In this document: one piece after another, positions 17,939-26,925 of the stretch
How the letters are laid out: each line of letters begins with the position of its first letter
How positions within the stretch are numbered: position 1 is the first letter of the stretch
Origin: Ferrovibrio sp046297895
GTDB lineage: Bacteria > Pseudomonadota > Alphaproteobacteria > Ferrovibrionales > Ferrovibrionaceae
NCBI RefSeq assembly: GCF_046297895.1
Contig: NZ_JBKBHC010000005.1
Coordinates: forward strand, 124,001-188,000
Length of the DNA stretch: 64,000 nt
Direction: 5' to 3'
The notes under the pieces: model-generated
What the model was told of the DNA's origin: nothing
The model's database searches: none
Seen by the model: only the letters and a program-made list of their open reading frames with translations
Translations under genes and position numbers: made by a program

Positions 17939-19018
17939 ATGCGCATCGCCGGAATTGCACTTATCCTCTCTCTGTTCCTGCAGGCACCAGCGCAGGCGCT
18001 GGAGCCCGAGGCTTACGCCGTCATCAATCGCAACGCCATCGAGCGTCATGTTCTGCCGCGCTACGACGCGCTGGCGGATGCCACGTCCAGGCTCGAGACC
18101 ATGGCAAGAACCTTCTGCGCCACGCCAGCGGCGGAGCGGAAAATCGACGCTTTGCGGCAGGCCTATCACGATGCGGCCGATGCTTGGCAGGATATCCAGC
18201 ATATCCGTTTCGGGCCGATCGATCTGTTTTTCCGCAGCCAGCGCTTTGCCTTCTGGCCCGATCCACGCAACACCATCGGTAAGCAGATGGCCGAGCTGAT
18301 CGCCAAACATGCCAGCAGCTCTCTGGATGCGGACACTCTCGGCCATGGCAGCGTGGCGGTTCAGGGCCTTCCGGCACTGGAGCGGATGGTCTTCGGCGAC
18401 GATGTGAAGAAGCTGCAGGATGCACCGGATGCCGCTTTTCGCTGTGGCTATGTCGTGGCCATATCCGAAAATCTGGCCAGGATGGCACGTGAGGCTCGGC
18501 AGGAGTGGCGCGCTCCGAATACGGGCTTCGCCGCGATGATGCTGAATCCGGGGCAGGGTGCCAATCCACGTTATCGCGACGCGCAGGACGCTACGCTAGA
18601 TCTGTTCAAGAGCCTGTACACGGCCATCGAATTCGCGGCTGATCACAAGCTTGCGCGGCCATTGGGGGCTTCGGTCGACGATGCGCGGCCCCGGCTCGCT
18701 GAGTCCTGGCGCAGCGAGCGGTCGTTGCGCAACATTCGGCAAAATCTGGCGGCGGCTACCGATCTCTATGTAGCCGCCTTTGCGCCGCAGGTGGTCGACA
18801 AGGCGCTGGACGCAGCCCTGCGCGACAGCCTGGCGCGTGCAGCCGTGTCGGCGTCGGCGCTGCAAATGCCACTGGAACGAGCCATTCAGGAAATCGAAGG
18901 CCGCAAGCACATCGAGAAACTTGCGGCCGACATGCTGGCTCTGAAAGGGCTGCTGATGCAGCGCCTGCCTGAGGCCTTGCAGATTCCGGTCGGCTTCAAC
19001 GCGCTGGATGGCGACTGA
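17939..19018 (+). CDS. Second imelysin-family protein, lacks the conserved histidine
   Basis: Exported protein of 359 residues with a short signal peptide (cleavage about AQA-L, residue 20). It aligns with imelysin-family proteins, but the GxHxxE motif is G-L-P-A-L-E (GLPALERMVFGD), so the histidine is replaced by proline. The start is the ATG at 17939, 13 bases after the diheme gene, with a CGGAG sequence about 6 bases upstream. The paired imelysin, with the full motif, is upstream in the same operon. Such pairs, with a diheme protein between, recur in other bacteria. The function is not established. Confidence 0.83.
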   Translation: MRIAGIALILSLFLQAPAQALEPEAYAVINRNAIERHVLPRYDALADATSRLETMARTFCATPAAERKIDALRQAYHDAADAWQDIQHIRFGPIDLFFRSQRFAFWPDPRNTIGKQMAELIAKHASSSLDADTLGHGSVAVQGLPALERMVFGDDVKKLQDAPDAAFRCGYVVAISENLARMAREARQEWRAPNTGFAAMMLNPGQGANPRYRDAQDATLDLFKSLYTAIEFAADHKLARPLGASVDDARPRLAESWRSERSLRNIRQNLAAATDLYVAAFAPQVVDKALDAALRDSLARAAVSASALQMPLERAIQEIEGRKHIEKLAADMLALKGLLMQRLPEALQIPVGFNALDGD

Positions 19019-19019
19019 C

Positions 19020-20114
19020 ATGCGTCTTGCCGTTTCTCGACGTACCGCACTCGGCCTGCTAGCGACCTCGGTCTTGCTTCCCGGCAAGGCCCGGGCGGAA
19101 TCCAGGCAACTGTATGTGAATGCCTTTGGCGGCAAGGCCGGTTTCGGCGTGGCGGCTTTCGATGCGGCCGGTCGGATCCATTACAGCCTGCCGCTGCCCG
19201 GACGCGGCCACAGCTTTGCACGCAGTCGCAATGCAGCCGTGGCATTCTCGCGGCGCCCCGGCGCATATGCCGTCGTGTTTGACGCGAAGGACGGCCGGGA
19301 ATTGCGACGCATTGCCGCTGCTGAGGATCGCAGCTTCTGTGGCCATGGCGCATTCACGTCCGACGGTCGCCTGCTGTTCGCCACGGAAGCGATCGGCTCA
19401 ACCGGCGAAGGCGTCCTTGGCATCTACGACGGCACGGACGGCTATCGCCGGATCGGCGAATATCCGACCCATGGCCTGGACCCGCACGAGGTGCGCCTCA
19501 TGCCGGATGGCCGCACGCTGGCGGTGGCCAATGGCGGCATCCTGATGCTGGCGGGCATGCCCAGGCTGAAGCTGAATATCCCCGACATGGCCCCATCGCT
19601 GGCCTATCTGGATGTTGCGACCGGCCGGCTGATCCGGCAGGTGCGGCCGGCTCATGAACTGCGGCAGCTCAGCATCCGCCATATCACCATCGACCGGCGC
19701 GGCCGTGTCGCGATTGCCATGCAGTACGAGGGCCCCGAAACCGATGACGTGCCGCTGGTGTCCTGGCATGGCGGCCCGGACGATCCGGCGGGCCTGCGGT
19801 TCCTGGCGATACCGCCGGAGCAGCGGCGCGGCCTGCGGCAGTATTGTGGCAGCGCGGCCATGAGCGGCGACGGCCGGCTGCTGGCCGTGACCAGTCCGCG
19901 TGGCAAGCGGATGCTGGTATGGGACATGGAGGCCGAGCGTCATCTGGCGGCGGCGGAGATGGATGATGTTTGTGGCGTGGCAGCAGAACCGGATGGCGCA
20001 GGCTTTATCGTCAGCAACGGACTGGGACGGATCGCTGCCTGGCAGGCTGGCCGTGTTACGACTCTGCCAGAAGCCGGCAGCCATCTGTGGGACAACCACA
20101 TGATGGCTGTTTAG
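19020..20114 (+). CDS. DUF1513 protein, beta-propeller-like, Tat-type signal
   Basis: Protein of 364 residues with an N-terminus MRLAVSRRTALGLL that looks like a twin-arginine (Tat) signal. The rest has repeated short strands with Gly/Asp turns, in line with the beta-propeller fold expected for DUF1513. It starts 1 base after the second imelysin stop; an ATG 12 bases upstream overlaps that stop and is possible. Family members occur last in imelysin-diheme clusters. The function is unknown; Tat export suggests a cofactor or prior folding. A terminator follows at 20190. Confidence 0.82.
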   Translation: MRLAVSRRTALGLLATSVLLPGKARAESRQLYVNAFGGKAGFGVAAFDAAGRIHYSLPLPGRGHSFARSRNAAVAFSRRPGAYAVVFDAKDGRELRRIAAAEDRSFCGHGAFTSDGRLLFATEAIGSTGEGVLGIYDGTDGYRRIGEYPTHGLDPHEVRLMPDGRTLAVANGGILMLAGMPRLKLNIPDMAPSLAYLDVATGRLIRQVRPAHELRQLSIRHITIDRRGRVAIAMQYEGPETDDVPLVSWHGGPDDPAGLRFLAIPPEQRRGLRQYCGSAAMSGDGRLLAVTSPRGKRMLVWDMEAERHLAAAEMDDVCGVAAEPDGAGFIVSNGLGRIAAWQAGRVTTLPEAGSHLWDNHMMAV

Positions 20115-20189
20115 CCATTAACATACTGAAACATCAGGTATCTATATTTTCCATAATATACATTATCCGATTATCGAGTTTCTATAAAA

Positions 20190-20222
20190 GGCCAGCCGGC
20201 AAGCACGCCGGTCGGCCCTTTA
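20190..20222 (+). terminator. Rho-independent terminator between convergent genes
   Basis: A hairpin with an 11-base stem (GGCCAGCCGGC against GCCGGTCGGCC, two central mismatches) and a 6-base loop (AAGCAC), followed by CCTTTA. It lies between the ends of the DUF1513 and malate synthase G genes and closes the iron-related operon. On the minus strand the stem is preceded by TTTTA, so it may also end the malate synthase transcript. Confidence 0.7.
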
Positions 20223-20234
20223 CGGGTCCCGACT

Positions 20235-22382
20235 TCAGCCCCCGGCCTTCGCCTTCACTCGGGCACGGAAAGCATGCAGCAGCGGTTCGGTGTAGCCGTT
20301 GGGTTGCCGTACGCCCTCGAAGACCAGTGCCCGCGCCGCCTGATAGGCCAGACTGTTGTCGGGATCGGTCGCCATCGGCCTATAGGCGGCGTCGCCGGCA
20401 TTCTGGGAGTCCACCTTGGCGGCCATACGCCGGAAAGCGGCATCCACCTGCTCGGCGGAGCAAACCCTGTGCAGCAGCCAGTTGGCCATGTGCTGCGACG
20501 AGATCCGCAGCGTCGCACGATCTTCCATAAGCCCGATATCGTGGATATCGGGTACCTTCGAGCAGCCGATGCCCTGATCCACCCAGCGCACCACATATCC
20601 CAGGATGCCCTGGGCATTGTTGTCGAGTTCGTCGCGCACATCCTGCTCGGAGAAATTCTGCCCAGTGGCCAGCGGAATGGTCAGCAGCGCGGCCAGCGGC
20701 GGCACCGGCTGTCTGGCCACTTCGGCCTGACGGGCGAAGACGTCCACCACATGGTAATGCGTGGCGTGCAGGGTCGCCGCCGTCGGACTCGGCACCCAGG
20801 CGGTGTTGGCGCCGGTTCTGGGATGCCCGATCTTCTGTTCCAGCATGTCGGCCATACGGTCTGGCGCGGCCCACATGCCCTTGCCGATCTGCGCCTTGCC
20901 CGACAGGCCGCAGGCCAGGCCGATGGCCACATTCCGCTCCTCATAGGCTTTGATCCAGGCGCAGGCCTTCATGTCGGCCTTGCGCACCATCGGACCCGCC
21001 TGCATCGAGGTATGCATCTCATCGCCAGTACGGTCCAGGAACCCGGTATTGATGAAGACGATACGATCCTTCACCGCATGGATACAGGCAGCAAGATTCG
21101 CCGAGGTGCGGCGCTCTTCATCCATCACGCCGACCTTCACGGTATGGCGTGCCAGACCCAGCATGTCCTCGATGGCATCGAACAGGCGGTTGGTGAAGCC
21201 CGCCTCTTCCGGCCCATGCATCTTCGGCTTCACGATGTAGACCGAGCCGGCGCGGCTGTTGATGAAACGTCCGCGCCGTTTGAGGTCGTGCATGGCAATC
21301 AGGCTGGTGACAATGCCGTCCAGGATACCCTCCGGCGCTTCCGAGCCATCGGGCAGACGGATCGCCGGGGTGGTCATCAGATGCCCCACATTGCGCACGA
21401 ACAGCAGGCTGCGGCCCGGCAGCACCAGCTTGCCGCCGTCGGGCGCGGTATATTCGCGATCCGGTTCCAATGCGCGCGTCATGCTGCGGCCGCCCTTTTC
21501 GAAGGTGGCGCTGAGATCACCCTGCATCAGGCCAAGCCAGTTGGCGTAGGCCTCGACCTTGTCATCGGCGTCAACGGCCGCCACCGAATCCTCCAGGTCG
21601 ACGATGGTGGTGAGCGCGGCCTCCAGAACCACATCGGCCATGCCGGCCGGATCGCCCTTCCCGACCGGATGATTGCGGTCGATCACCAGTTCGATATGCA
21701 GGCCGTTATGCTTCAGCAGCACGGCACTGGGGTTGGCCGCATCGCCGCGATAGCCGACAAAAGCCGCAGCATCCTTGAGCGCCGGCGACAGTCTGCCATC
21801 CCGCACCGACCAGCCCTTCACATCGGCATGGCTGCCCGAAGCCAGCGGTGCGGCCTGATCGAGGAAGGCTTTCGCTTTCGCGATCACCTTGGCGCCGCGC
21901 GCCGGGTCATAGCCTTTCTTCTCATTCGGATCGTGTGGGATCGCATCCGTGCCGTAATAGGCATCGTACAGGCTGCCCCAGCGTGCGTTTGCGGCATTCA
22001 GCAGGAACCGGGCATTCAGGACCGGCACCACCAGCTGAGGCCCAGCCATGCGGGCGATTTCATCGTCCACTTTCGTCGTGCCAACCTTGAACGGTGCCGG
22101 TTCGGGAACGAGGTAGCCGATCTCGCGCAGGAAAGCCTCATAGGCCGCTGTATCATGTGGCTTGCCACGCTGGGCGATGTGCCAGGCGTCGATCTTTGCC
22201 TGCAGGTCGTCGCGCTTGGTCAGCAGAGCCCGGTTTTCCGGGGTGAAGCGGGCGAAGATGCCTGCCATGCCGGCCCAGAAATCGTTCGGATCAAGGCCGG
22301 TGCCGGGCAACGCCTTGTCTTCGATGAAACGGACCAGGGTTTCGGCCACCGTCAGGCCGGCGCGTTCTGTGGTTTTGCTCAT
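20235..22382 (-). CDS. glcB: Malate synthase G
   Basis: Single-chain malate synthase of 715 residues, the length of isoform G, which condenses glyoxylate and acetyl-CoA to malate. Motifs include the VDLEDSVAAVD region, the NSRAGSVYIVKPKMHGPEE stretch and the late HHPRTGANTAWVPSPTAATL region. It is divergent from a LysR-type gene with about 114 bases between the starts, so this regulator may control it. Isocitrate lyase and the glycolate oxidase genes are not in the window. Confidence 0.95.
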   Translation of the reverse strand: MSKTTERAGLTVAETLVRFIEDKALPGTGLDPNDFWAGMAGIFARFTPENRALLTKRDDLQAKIDAWHIAQRGKPHDTAAYEAFLREIGYLVPEPAPFKVGTTKVDDEIARMAGPQLVVPVLNARFLLNAANARWGSLYDAYYGTDAIPHDPNEKKGYDPARGAKVIAKAKAFLDQAAPLASGSHADVKGWSVRDGRLSPALKDAAAFVGYRGDAANPSAVLLKHNGLHIELVIDRNHPVGKGDPAGMADVVLEAALTTIVDLEDSVAAVDADDKVEAYANWLGLMQGDLSATFEKGGRSMTRALEPDREYTAPDGGKLVLPGRSLLFVRNVGHLMTTPAIRLPDGSEAPEGILDGIVTSLIAMHDLKRRGRFINSRAGSVYIVKPKMHGPEEAGFTNRLFDAIEDMLGLARHTVKVGVMDEERRTSANLAACIHAVKDRIVFINTGFLDRTGDEMHTSMQAGPMVRKADMKACAWIKAYEERNVAIGLACGLSGKAQIGKGMWAAPDRMADMLEQKIGHPRTGANTAWVPSPTAATLHATHYHVVDVFARQAEVARQPVPPLAALLTIPLATGQNFSEQDVRDELDNNAQGILGYVVRWVDQGIGCSKVPDIHDIGLMEDRATLRISSQHMANWLLHRVCSAEQVDAAFRRMAAKVDSQNAGDAAYRPMATDPDNSLAYQAARALVFEGVRQPNGYTEPLLHAFRARVKAKAGG

Positions 22383-22495
22383 GACGTTTCCCGGGATTCT
22401 GCTGGCGACTCAATAAAGGCAACCATAACAGCCTCGTCATTCATTCTGTAGGTGAAAAGAATTGAAAACAGTCGTTCCATATGGGAAATAATGGC

Positions 22496-23404
22496 ATGGA
22501 CCGCGAATACGAGCTTTATGCCAGGGTGATCGAGACAGGCAGCCTGGCTGCAGCCGGACGCAGCATGGGGCTTTCGCCGGCCATGGTGTCCAAGCGCATC
22601 GCCCGCCTTGAGGAGCGGCTGGGGGCCCGCCTGCTGCATCGGACAACACGAAAACTGACCACCACCGAGGCGGGACAGCGGTTTTACGAACGGGTGGTCG
22701 ATATCCTGGCCGCGTCGCGCGAAGCGGAAAGCCTGGTCAGTGCCGCGGATGGTGCGCCGGCCGGCCGGATGCGCATCACCGCTCCCACCTCCTTCGGCCG
22801 CATGCATGTCGCACCGCACCTGAAACGCTTCCTCGAGCGTTGGCCGCGCCTGAAGCTCGATATTGACCTGTCGGATGCCTATGTCGACCTGCTGGCCGAG
22901 CGCATCGACCTAGCCATCCGTATCGCGCCCGCCATCGGCAACGGCCTGACTGGCCTGAAGTTGGCGCCGAACCGGCGGGTGCTGTGCGCGAGTCCGGACT
23001 ATCTGGACCGGCATGGCACCCCGCAGAAATTGAGCGAACTGAACCGCCATTCCCTGCTGGCCGCAGCGGCGCAACTGCCCTGGCGGCTGCAGGGTCGCAA
23101 TGGCCCAGTGATAGTCTCCGGCGAGAGCATCGTACGGACGAATTCCAGCGAGGTGGTCCGCGAGCTGGCGCTTGCCGGCATGGGCATCGCCCTGCGTTCG
23201 ACATGGGATATCGGCCCCGATCTGCGCGCCGGCCGCCTGCGCGTGGTGATGCCGGAGCATCCCGGCGCCAGCGATGTCGCCATCTACGCCGTTTATCCGC
23301 CAGCCAAGTTCGTGCCGGCGGCGGTCCGTGCGTTCGTTACCTATCTGCAGGAACTGTATGGTCCGGAGCCGCCCTGGGATCGTGACCTGACCCTGCCGGC
23401 ATGA
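22496..23404 (+). CDS. LysR-family transcriptional regulator
   Basis: Protein of 302 residues. The N-terminal winged helix-turn-helix reads SLAAAGRSMGLSPAMVSKRI (about residues 15-34), followed by the effector-binding domain (about 90-290). The start is the ATG at 22496; an ATG 15 bases upstream is possible, but GGGA lies 9 bases before 22496. It is divergent from malate synthase G, which is the usual position for a LysR regulator of the neighbouring gene. The effector is unknown. Confidence 0.88.
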   Translation: MDREYELYARVIETGSLAAAGRSMGLSPAMVSKRIARLEERLGARLLHRTTRKLTTTEAGQRFYERVVDILAASREAESLVSAADGAPAGRMRITAPTSFGRMHVAPHLKRFLERWPRLKLDIDLSDAYVDLLAERIDLAIRIAPAIGNGLTGLKLAPNRRVLCASPDYLDRHGTPQKLSELNRHSLLAAAAQLPWRLQGRNGPVIVSGESIVRTNSSEVVRELALAGMGIALRSTWDIGPDLRAGRLRVVMPEHPGASDVAIYAVYPPAKFVPAAVRAFVTYLQELYGPEPPWDRDLTLPA

Positions 23405-23436
23405 AGCCCGGATATGGCGATTGACCAGAATCAAAT

Positions 23437-23454
23437 CCGATCCGTCCGGATCGG
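23437..23454. terminator. Hairpin between convergent genes (possible terminator)
   Basis: A 7-bp stem (CCGATCC / GGATCGG) with a 4-base loop lies between the end of the LysR gene and the end of the leftward beta-propeller gene. No clear T-run follows it on either strand, so it is weak evidence of a terminator. Confidence 0.3.
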
Positions 23455-23463
23455 GTTATGAAT

Positions 23464-24573
23464 TCACCATGGCGCCGCGTGACGATTGCCGAACAGGCTG
23501 TAGAACAAGGGCTTGGTTGCTTCCAAAACGCGGTTTTTGCATCCAGGGTCCATGGTCAAAGCGAATTCGATATCCCAGGCGGAATACCCGGCCATGAAGA
23601 AACGGGCAGGCCCATCGATGAAACCGTCGCCGCAGCCTGCAGCCAGACCAATAGCCTGCGGATACCAGGCGCCGCCGGCGACAAGACGCATGGGCGGACT
23701 CCAGGATGCGGGATTGTCCAGTGTTCTGGTCACCGAAACATAGATGCCTTCCTGGAGGATGTTGTGGTCTCCGCCGGCAGTATGGTTCAGCAGCATCACG
23801 AAGGCATCGAGCTGGCTATTGTAATGAATAGCCGGCCCCCAGAAAGAATCGGGGTCGAGATGTCGCCAGCCGCGCTGTACCGGCCAGATCGGCGTCGGCA
23901 GCCGCTTCGGAGCGGCAGCCCATCCCGAGCCGCTCCACAGTTCCAGAGCTGCCGCTGGATTGTCGCGCATCGCCACTGGAAAGCGTGCCATGGCGATACC
24001 CTGCGCCGCTTCATCCGAGATGTAACTGGAGAATGCGAGATAGAAATACTGCCCTGCCCGGTCCGGAACGACGCAGAAATCGCCATAACCGCCGGCCAGG
24101 AAGCCATTGCGGTATGTCATATCGGTCAATTCGGCCGGCGCACGCAACACCTCGCCCAAAAAGCGCCAGGACAACCCGTCGTCGTCCGACACGACGGCGC
24201 CGATATGCGGCAGAAAGAGCCTCGGCGGTCCTTCGAATATCTCTTCGGCGTGATACCAGCCATACAACCGGCCTGTCTTGGGATCGCGCCAAACGCCTTC
24301 TATCCATTTACCGACCGTCGGGTCGGGATCGTCGATCCAGCGCACGACCTGCGGGGTGCGCCCATCCTGCAGGCCGGTGGCGAAAAGCCGTCGGTAAGTA
24401 TGGCCGCGCGGCACGTAATGCGAAAAGAAAACCTGCATCCCGCTGGCATCGCTCAGAACGGCGCAGTTGGCATCCGTGCGGGGGAATTCCGGTGTGTGCA
24501 GGGTCAGCGGCGCCGCGGCCCGCAGCAAAACCTGCAGCCGGCCGTCCGATATTTCGGCTACGGTCTCTCCCAT
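23464..24573 (-). CDS. Beta-propeller protein, glycosidase/sialidase-like, function unknown
   Basis: Protein of 369 residues without a signal peptide. It has repeated strand motifs with Gly/Trp/Asp, including WYHAEEIF, GAVVSDDDGLSWRFLGEVL and DSFWGPAIHYNS. This looks like a five-bladed propeller of the GH43/GH68/sialidase type. I cannot assign catalytic acids by eye. It is divergent from a GH1 beta-glucosidase with only 47 bases between the starts, so it may share a promoter region and act on a related glycan. Confidence 0.65.
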   Translation of the reverse strand: MGETVAEISDGRLQVLLRAAAPLTLHTPEFPRTDANCAVLSDASGMQVFFSHYVPRGHTYRRLFATGLQDGRTPQVVRWIDDPDPTVGKWIEGVWRDPKTGRLYGWYHAEEIFEGPPRLFLPHIGAVVSDDDGLSWRFLGEVLRAPAELTDMTYRNGFLAGGYGDFCVVPDRAGQYFYLAFSSYISDEAAQGIAMARFPVAMRDNPAAALELWSGSGWAAAPKRLPTPIWPVQRGWRHLDPDSFWGPAIHYNSQLDAFVMLLNHTAGGDHNILQEGIYVSVTRTLDNPASWSPPMRLVAGGAWYPQAIGLAAGCGDGFIDGPARFFMAGYSAWDIEFALTMDPGCKNRVLEATKPLFYSLFGNRHAAPW

Positions 24574-24620
24574 GACCGCAGCCTAGCCGAATCCGGTGCC
24601 GGCGCAGAAGGGCCAGATCA

Positions 24621-25964
24621 ATGAATCGCAAACCAGCCGAAACATTCATCTGGGGCGTATCGACCTCGTCCTACCAGATCGAGGGGGCTGCCAAATCCGA
24701 TGGCCGCGGCCCCAGCATCTGGGACACCTTCTGCCAACAAAAAGGACGGATCGCCAATGGCGATACCGGCGACATCGCCTGCGATCACTACCATCGCTTT
24801 CCCGAGGACATCGCGCTGATGCGCGATCTGGGCGTGAAGGCCTATCGTTTCTCGGTGGCCTGGCCGCGCCTGCTCCCAACGGGGCGCGGCCATTTCAACG
24901 AAGCCGGCGCCGCCTTCTACGACCGGTTGATCGACAGCCTTCTGACGGCCGGGATCGAGCCCTGGCTCTGCCTGTATCATTGGGATCTTCCGCAGGCGCT
25001 GGATGACGAGGGTGGCTGGCTCAGCCGCGACGCCGCCGGATGGTTTGCCGATTACGCCACACTGGTGGCGCGACGCTATGGCGACCGTGTAAAGCGTTTC
25101 GCAACATTCAACGAACCTGGTGTCTTCGCCCTGTTCGGCTTCGGGTTCGGCTGGCAGCCGCCCGGGGTCACCGATGCCGATGCACATCGGAAGGCGATCC
25201 ATCATGTCAATCTTGCGCATGGAGCGGCCGTCGATGCGCTGCGGTCCGGCGTATCGGACGCCAGCATCGGCGTAATCCATAACATGCAGCCATGCCTGCC
25301 GGCATCGGCCGCGCTGGAGGACCTGGCCGCTGCCGCCCGCCTGCACATGCACTGGAACCAGGCATTTCCAGATCCGCAGATCCTGGGCTATTACCCGAGA
25401 ACCCTCGCCGACGAACTGGCGCCGCAGATCGTACCAGGCGACATGGCCCGCATCTGCCGGCCTCTCGACTGGCTCGGCATCAACCACTACTCGCCGATCT
25501 ATGCGCGCGGCGACAAGACCGCGCCGCTGGGGTATACTTGGGCAGGTCCACCGGCCGGCATGCCGCAATCAGAGATCGGCTGGCAGGTACAACCCGAGGC
25601 TTTTCGCGATATTCTGCTGGAGGCATCGAAACGTTATCGCCTGCCAATCTATGTCACGGAGAATGGCACCGGCGGCCGCGACCAGCTCGATCATGCGGGC
25701 GACGTGAAGGATCAGCACCGCATTGACTACCTGAATGCCTATATCGGCGCGATGCAGAGCGCGATTGACGCGGGCGCCGATGTGCGGGGTTACTTCGTAT
25801 GGTCTCTGCTGGATAATTTCGAATGGGGCGCCGGCTATGGCGACCGTTTCGGATTGGTCTATGTGGATTACCCAACCCTGCGCCGCATTCCGAAAGCCTC
25901 GGCGCACTGGTATGCCGACCGCATCGCGCGTGAAACCACAACCCGAAATGCAGGCCCGTCATGA
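24621..25964 (+). CDS. GH1 beta-glucosidase
   Basis: Family GH1 glycosidase of 447 residues, cytoplasmic by the lack of a signal peptide. The retaining-enzyme pair is visible: acid/base Glu165 in TFNEP and nucleophile Glu347 in YVTENGT. The N-terminal FIWGVSTSSYQIEGA motif is also standard. It would release glucose from beta-glucosides, and glucokinase follows with a 4-base overlap, so the pair can feed glucose-6-phosphate into metabolism. Sugar uptake genes are not obvious, except the odd transporter-like protein downstream. Confidence 0.93.
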   Translation: MNRKPAETFIWGVSTSSYQIEGAAKSDGRGPSIWDTFCQQKGRIANGDTGDIACDHYHRFPEDIALMRDLGVKAYRFSVAWPRLLPTGRGHFNEAGAAFYDRLIDSLLTAGIEPWLCLYHWDLPQALDDEGGWLSRDAAGWFADYATLVARRYGDRVKRFATFNEPGVFALFGFGFGWQPPGVTDADAHRKAIHHVNLAHGAAVDALRSGVSDASIGVIHNMQPCLPASAALEDLAAAARLHMHWNQAFPDPQILGYYPRTLADELAPQIVPGDMARICRPLDWLGINHYSPIYARGDKTAPLGYTWAGPPAGMPQSEIGWQVQPEAFRDILLEASKRYRLPIYVTENGTGGRDQLDHAGDVKDQHRIDYLNAYIGAMQSAIDAGADVRGYFVWSLLDNFEWGAGYGDRFGLVYVDYPTLRRIPKASAHWYADRIARETTTRNAGPS

Positions 25965-26914
25965 GCGACAGGATCCTGCTTGGAGATATCGGCGGGACCA
26001 ATCTGCGTTTTGCGTGGATGGCAGGAGAAGAGACTTCCCCCCTCACCGTCCTGCCCCGCGCCGAATATCAGGGTCTGGCTGATGCCATCGCCGATCATCT
26101 TGAAAAATCCGGGTCATCGAGGCCGGATGCCATGGCGCTGGCCGTTGCCGGCCCGGTGCGGGACAACCGCGTGGTGATGACGAATGCGGGCTGGCACTTG
26201 GATGCGGCCGCCCTTGGGCATCATCTGGGTGTGCCCAGGGTGCATCTGGTGAACGATTTCGCCGCCACGGCCTGGTCTTTGTCGCGGCTATCCGCCAGCG
26301 ATCTCGTGCAGATCGGAGGTTCATCGCCGCCACTTGGCGGTGTCCGTGTGGTTTGTGGTCCGGGCACCGGACTTGGCGTCGCCGCCGTCGTACCGACCGC
26401 GGAGGGCGAGATGGTGATTGCCGGCGAGGCCGGACATATGACGCTTGCCGGTCAAGATGCCCAGCAGGACGCCGTGATCGCCAGACTGCGCAACCGCTTC
26501 GGCCATGTCTCGGCTGAGCGCGCACTCTCCGGTCCCGGGCTGGAAAATCTGCATGCCGCCCTGACGGAAGCGATGGGCAGGAAGGTCGCCGAGCATACGG
26601 CAGCCGAGATCGTTATCAGCGCGCGGGAAGGCCGCTGCGAGATGTGTCGCCTCGCAATCGAGCTGTTCTGTTCCCTGCTCGGTGGTTTTGCCGGCGATCT
26701 GGCTCTGGCATTCGGCGCCCGCGGCGGCGTTTATCTGGCCGGTGGCATCCTGCCGCGCATGCTGGACCTGCTGCGGGCTTCGGATTTCCGCATGCGTTTC
26801 GAAGCGAAAGGACGATTTCACGATTATCTTGCACCTGTGCCGGCCTTCGCCATCCTGCACCCCGAACCTGCCATTCTGGGACTGCAGGCGATGATCGCTG
26901 CCCGGCATATCTGA
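25961..26914 (+). CDS. glk: Glucokinase
   Basis: ROK/glucokinase-family enzyme of 317 residues that phosphorylates glucose with ATP. The phosphate-binding motif GDIGGTNLRFAW is at residues 8-19; the HLVNDFAATAW, GPGTGLGVAAV and GEAGHMTL motifs also match bacterial Glk. It overlaps the beta-glucosidase gene in an ATGA and precedes the ABC-like gene by 11 bases. The three genes are probably one operon. Confidence 0.93.
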   Translation: MSDRILLGDIGGTNLRFAWMAGEETSPLTVLPRAEYQGLADAIADHLEKSGSSRPDAMALAVAGPVRDNRVVMTNAGWHLDAAALGHHLGVPRVHLVNDFAATAWSLSRLSASDLVQIGGSSPPLGGVRVVCGPGTGLGVAAVVPTAEGEMVIAGEAGHMTLAGQDAQQDAVIARLRNRFGHVSAERALSGPGLENLHAALTEAMGRKVAEHTAAEIVISAREGRCEMCRLAIELFCSLLGGFAGDLALAFGARGGVYLAGGILPRMLDLLRASDFRMRFEAKGRFHDYLAPVPAFAILHPEPAILGLQAMIAARHI

Positions 26915-26925
26915 GGATTCGCGCA

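Noticed and set aside
20274..22451. 725-codon open frame on the plus strand, antisense to malate synthase G
   Set aside because: Shadow of a real gene in GC-rich DNA: no domain is seen, composition is His/Arg/Gly-rich, and glcB on the other strand has full family motifs.
23421..23434. FNR-like sequence TTGACCAGAATCAA
   Set aside because: It has one mismatch to the consensus, but it lies between the ends of two convergent genes, so there is no gene for it to control.
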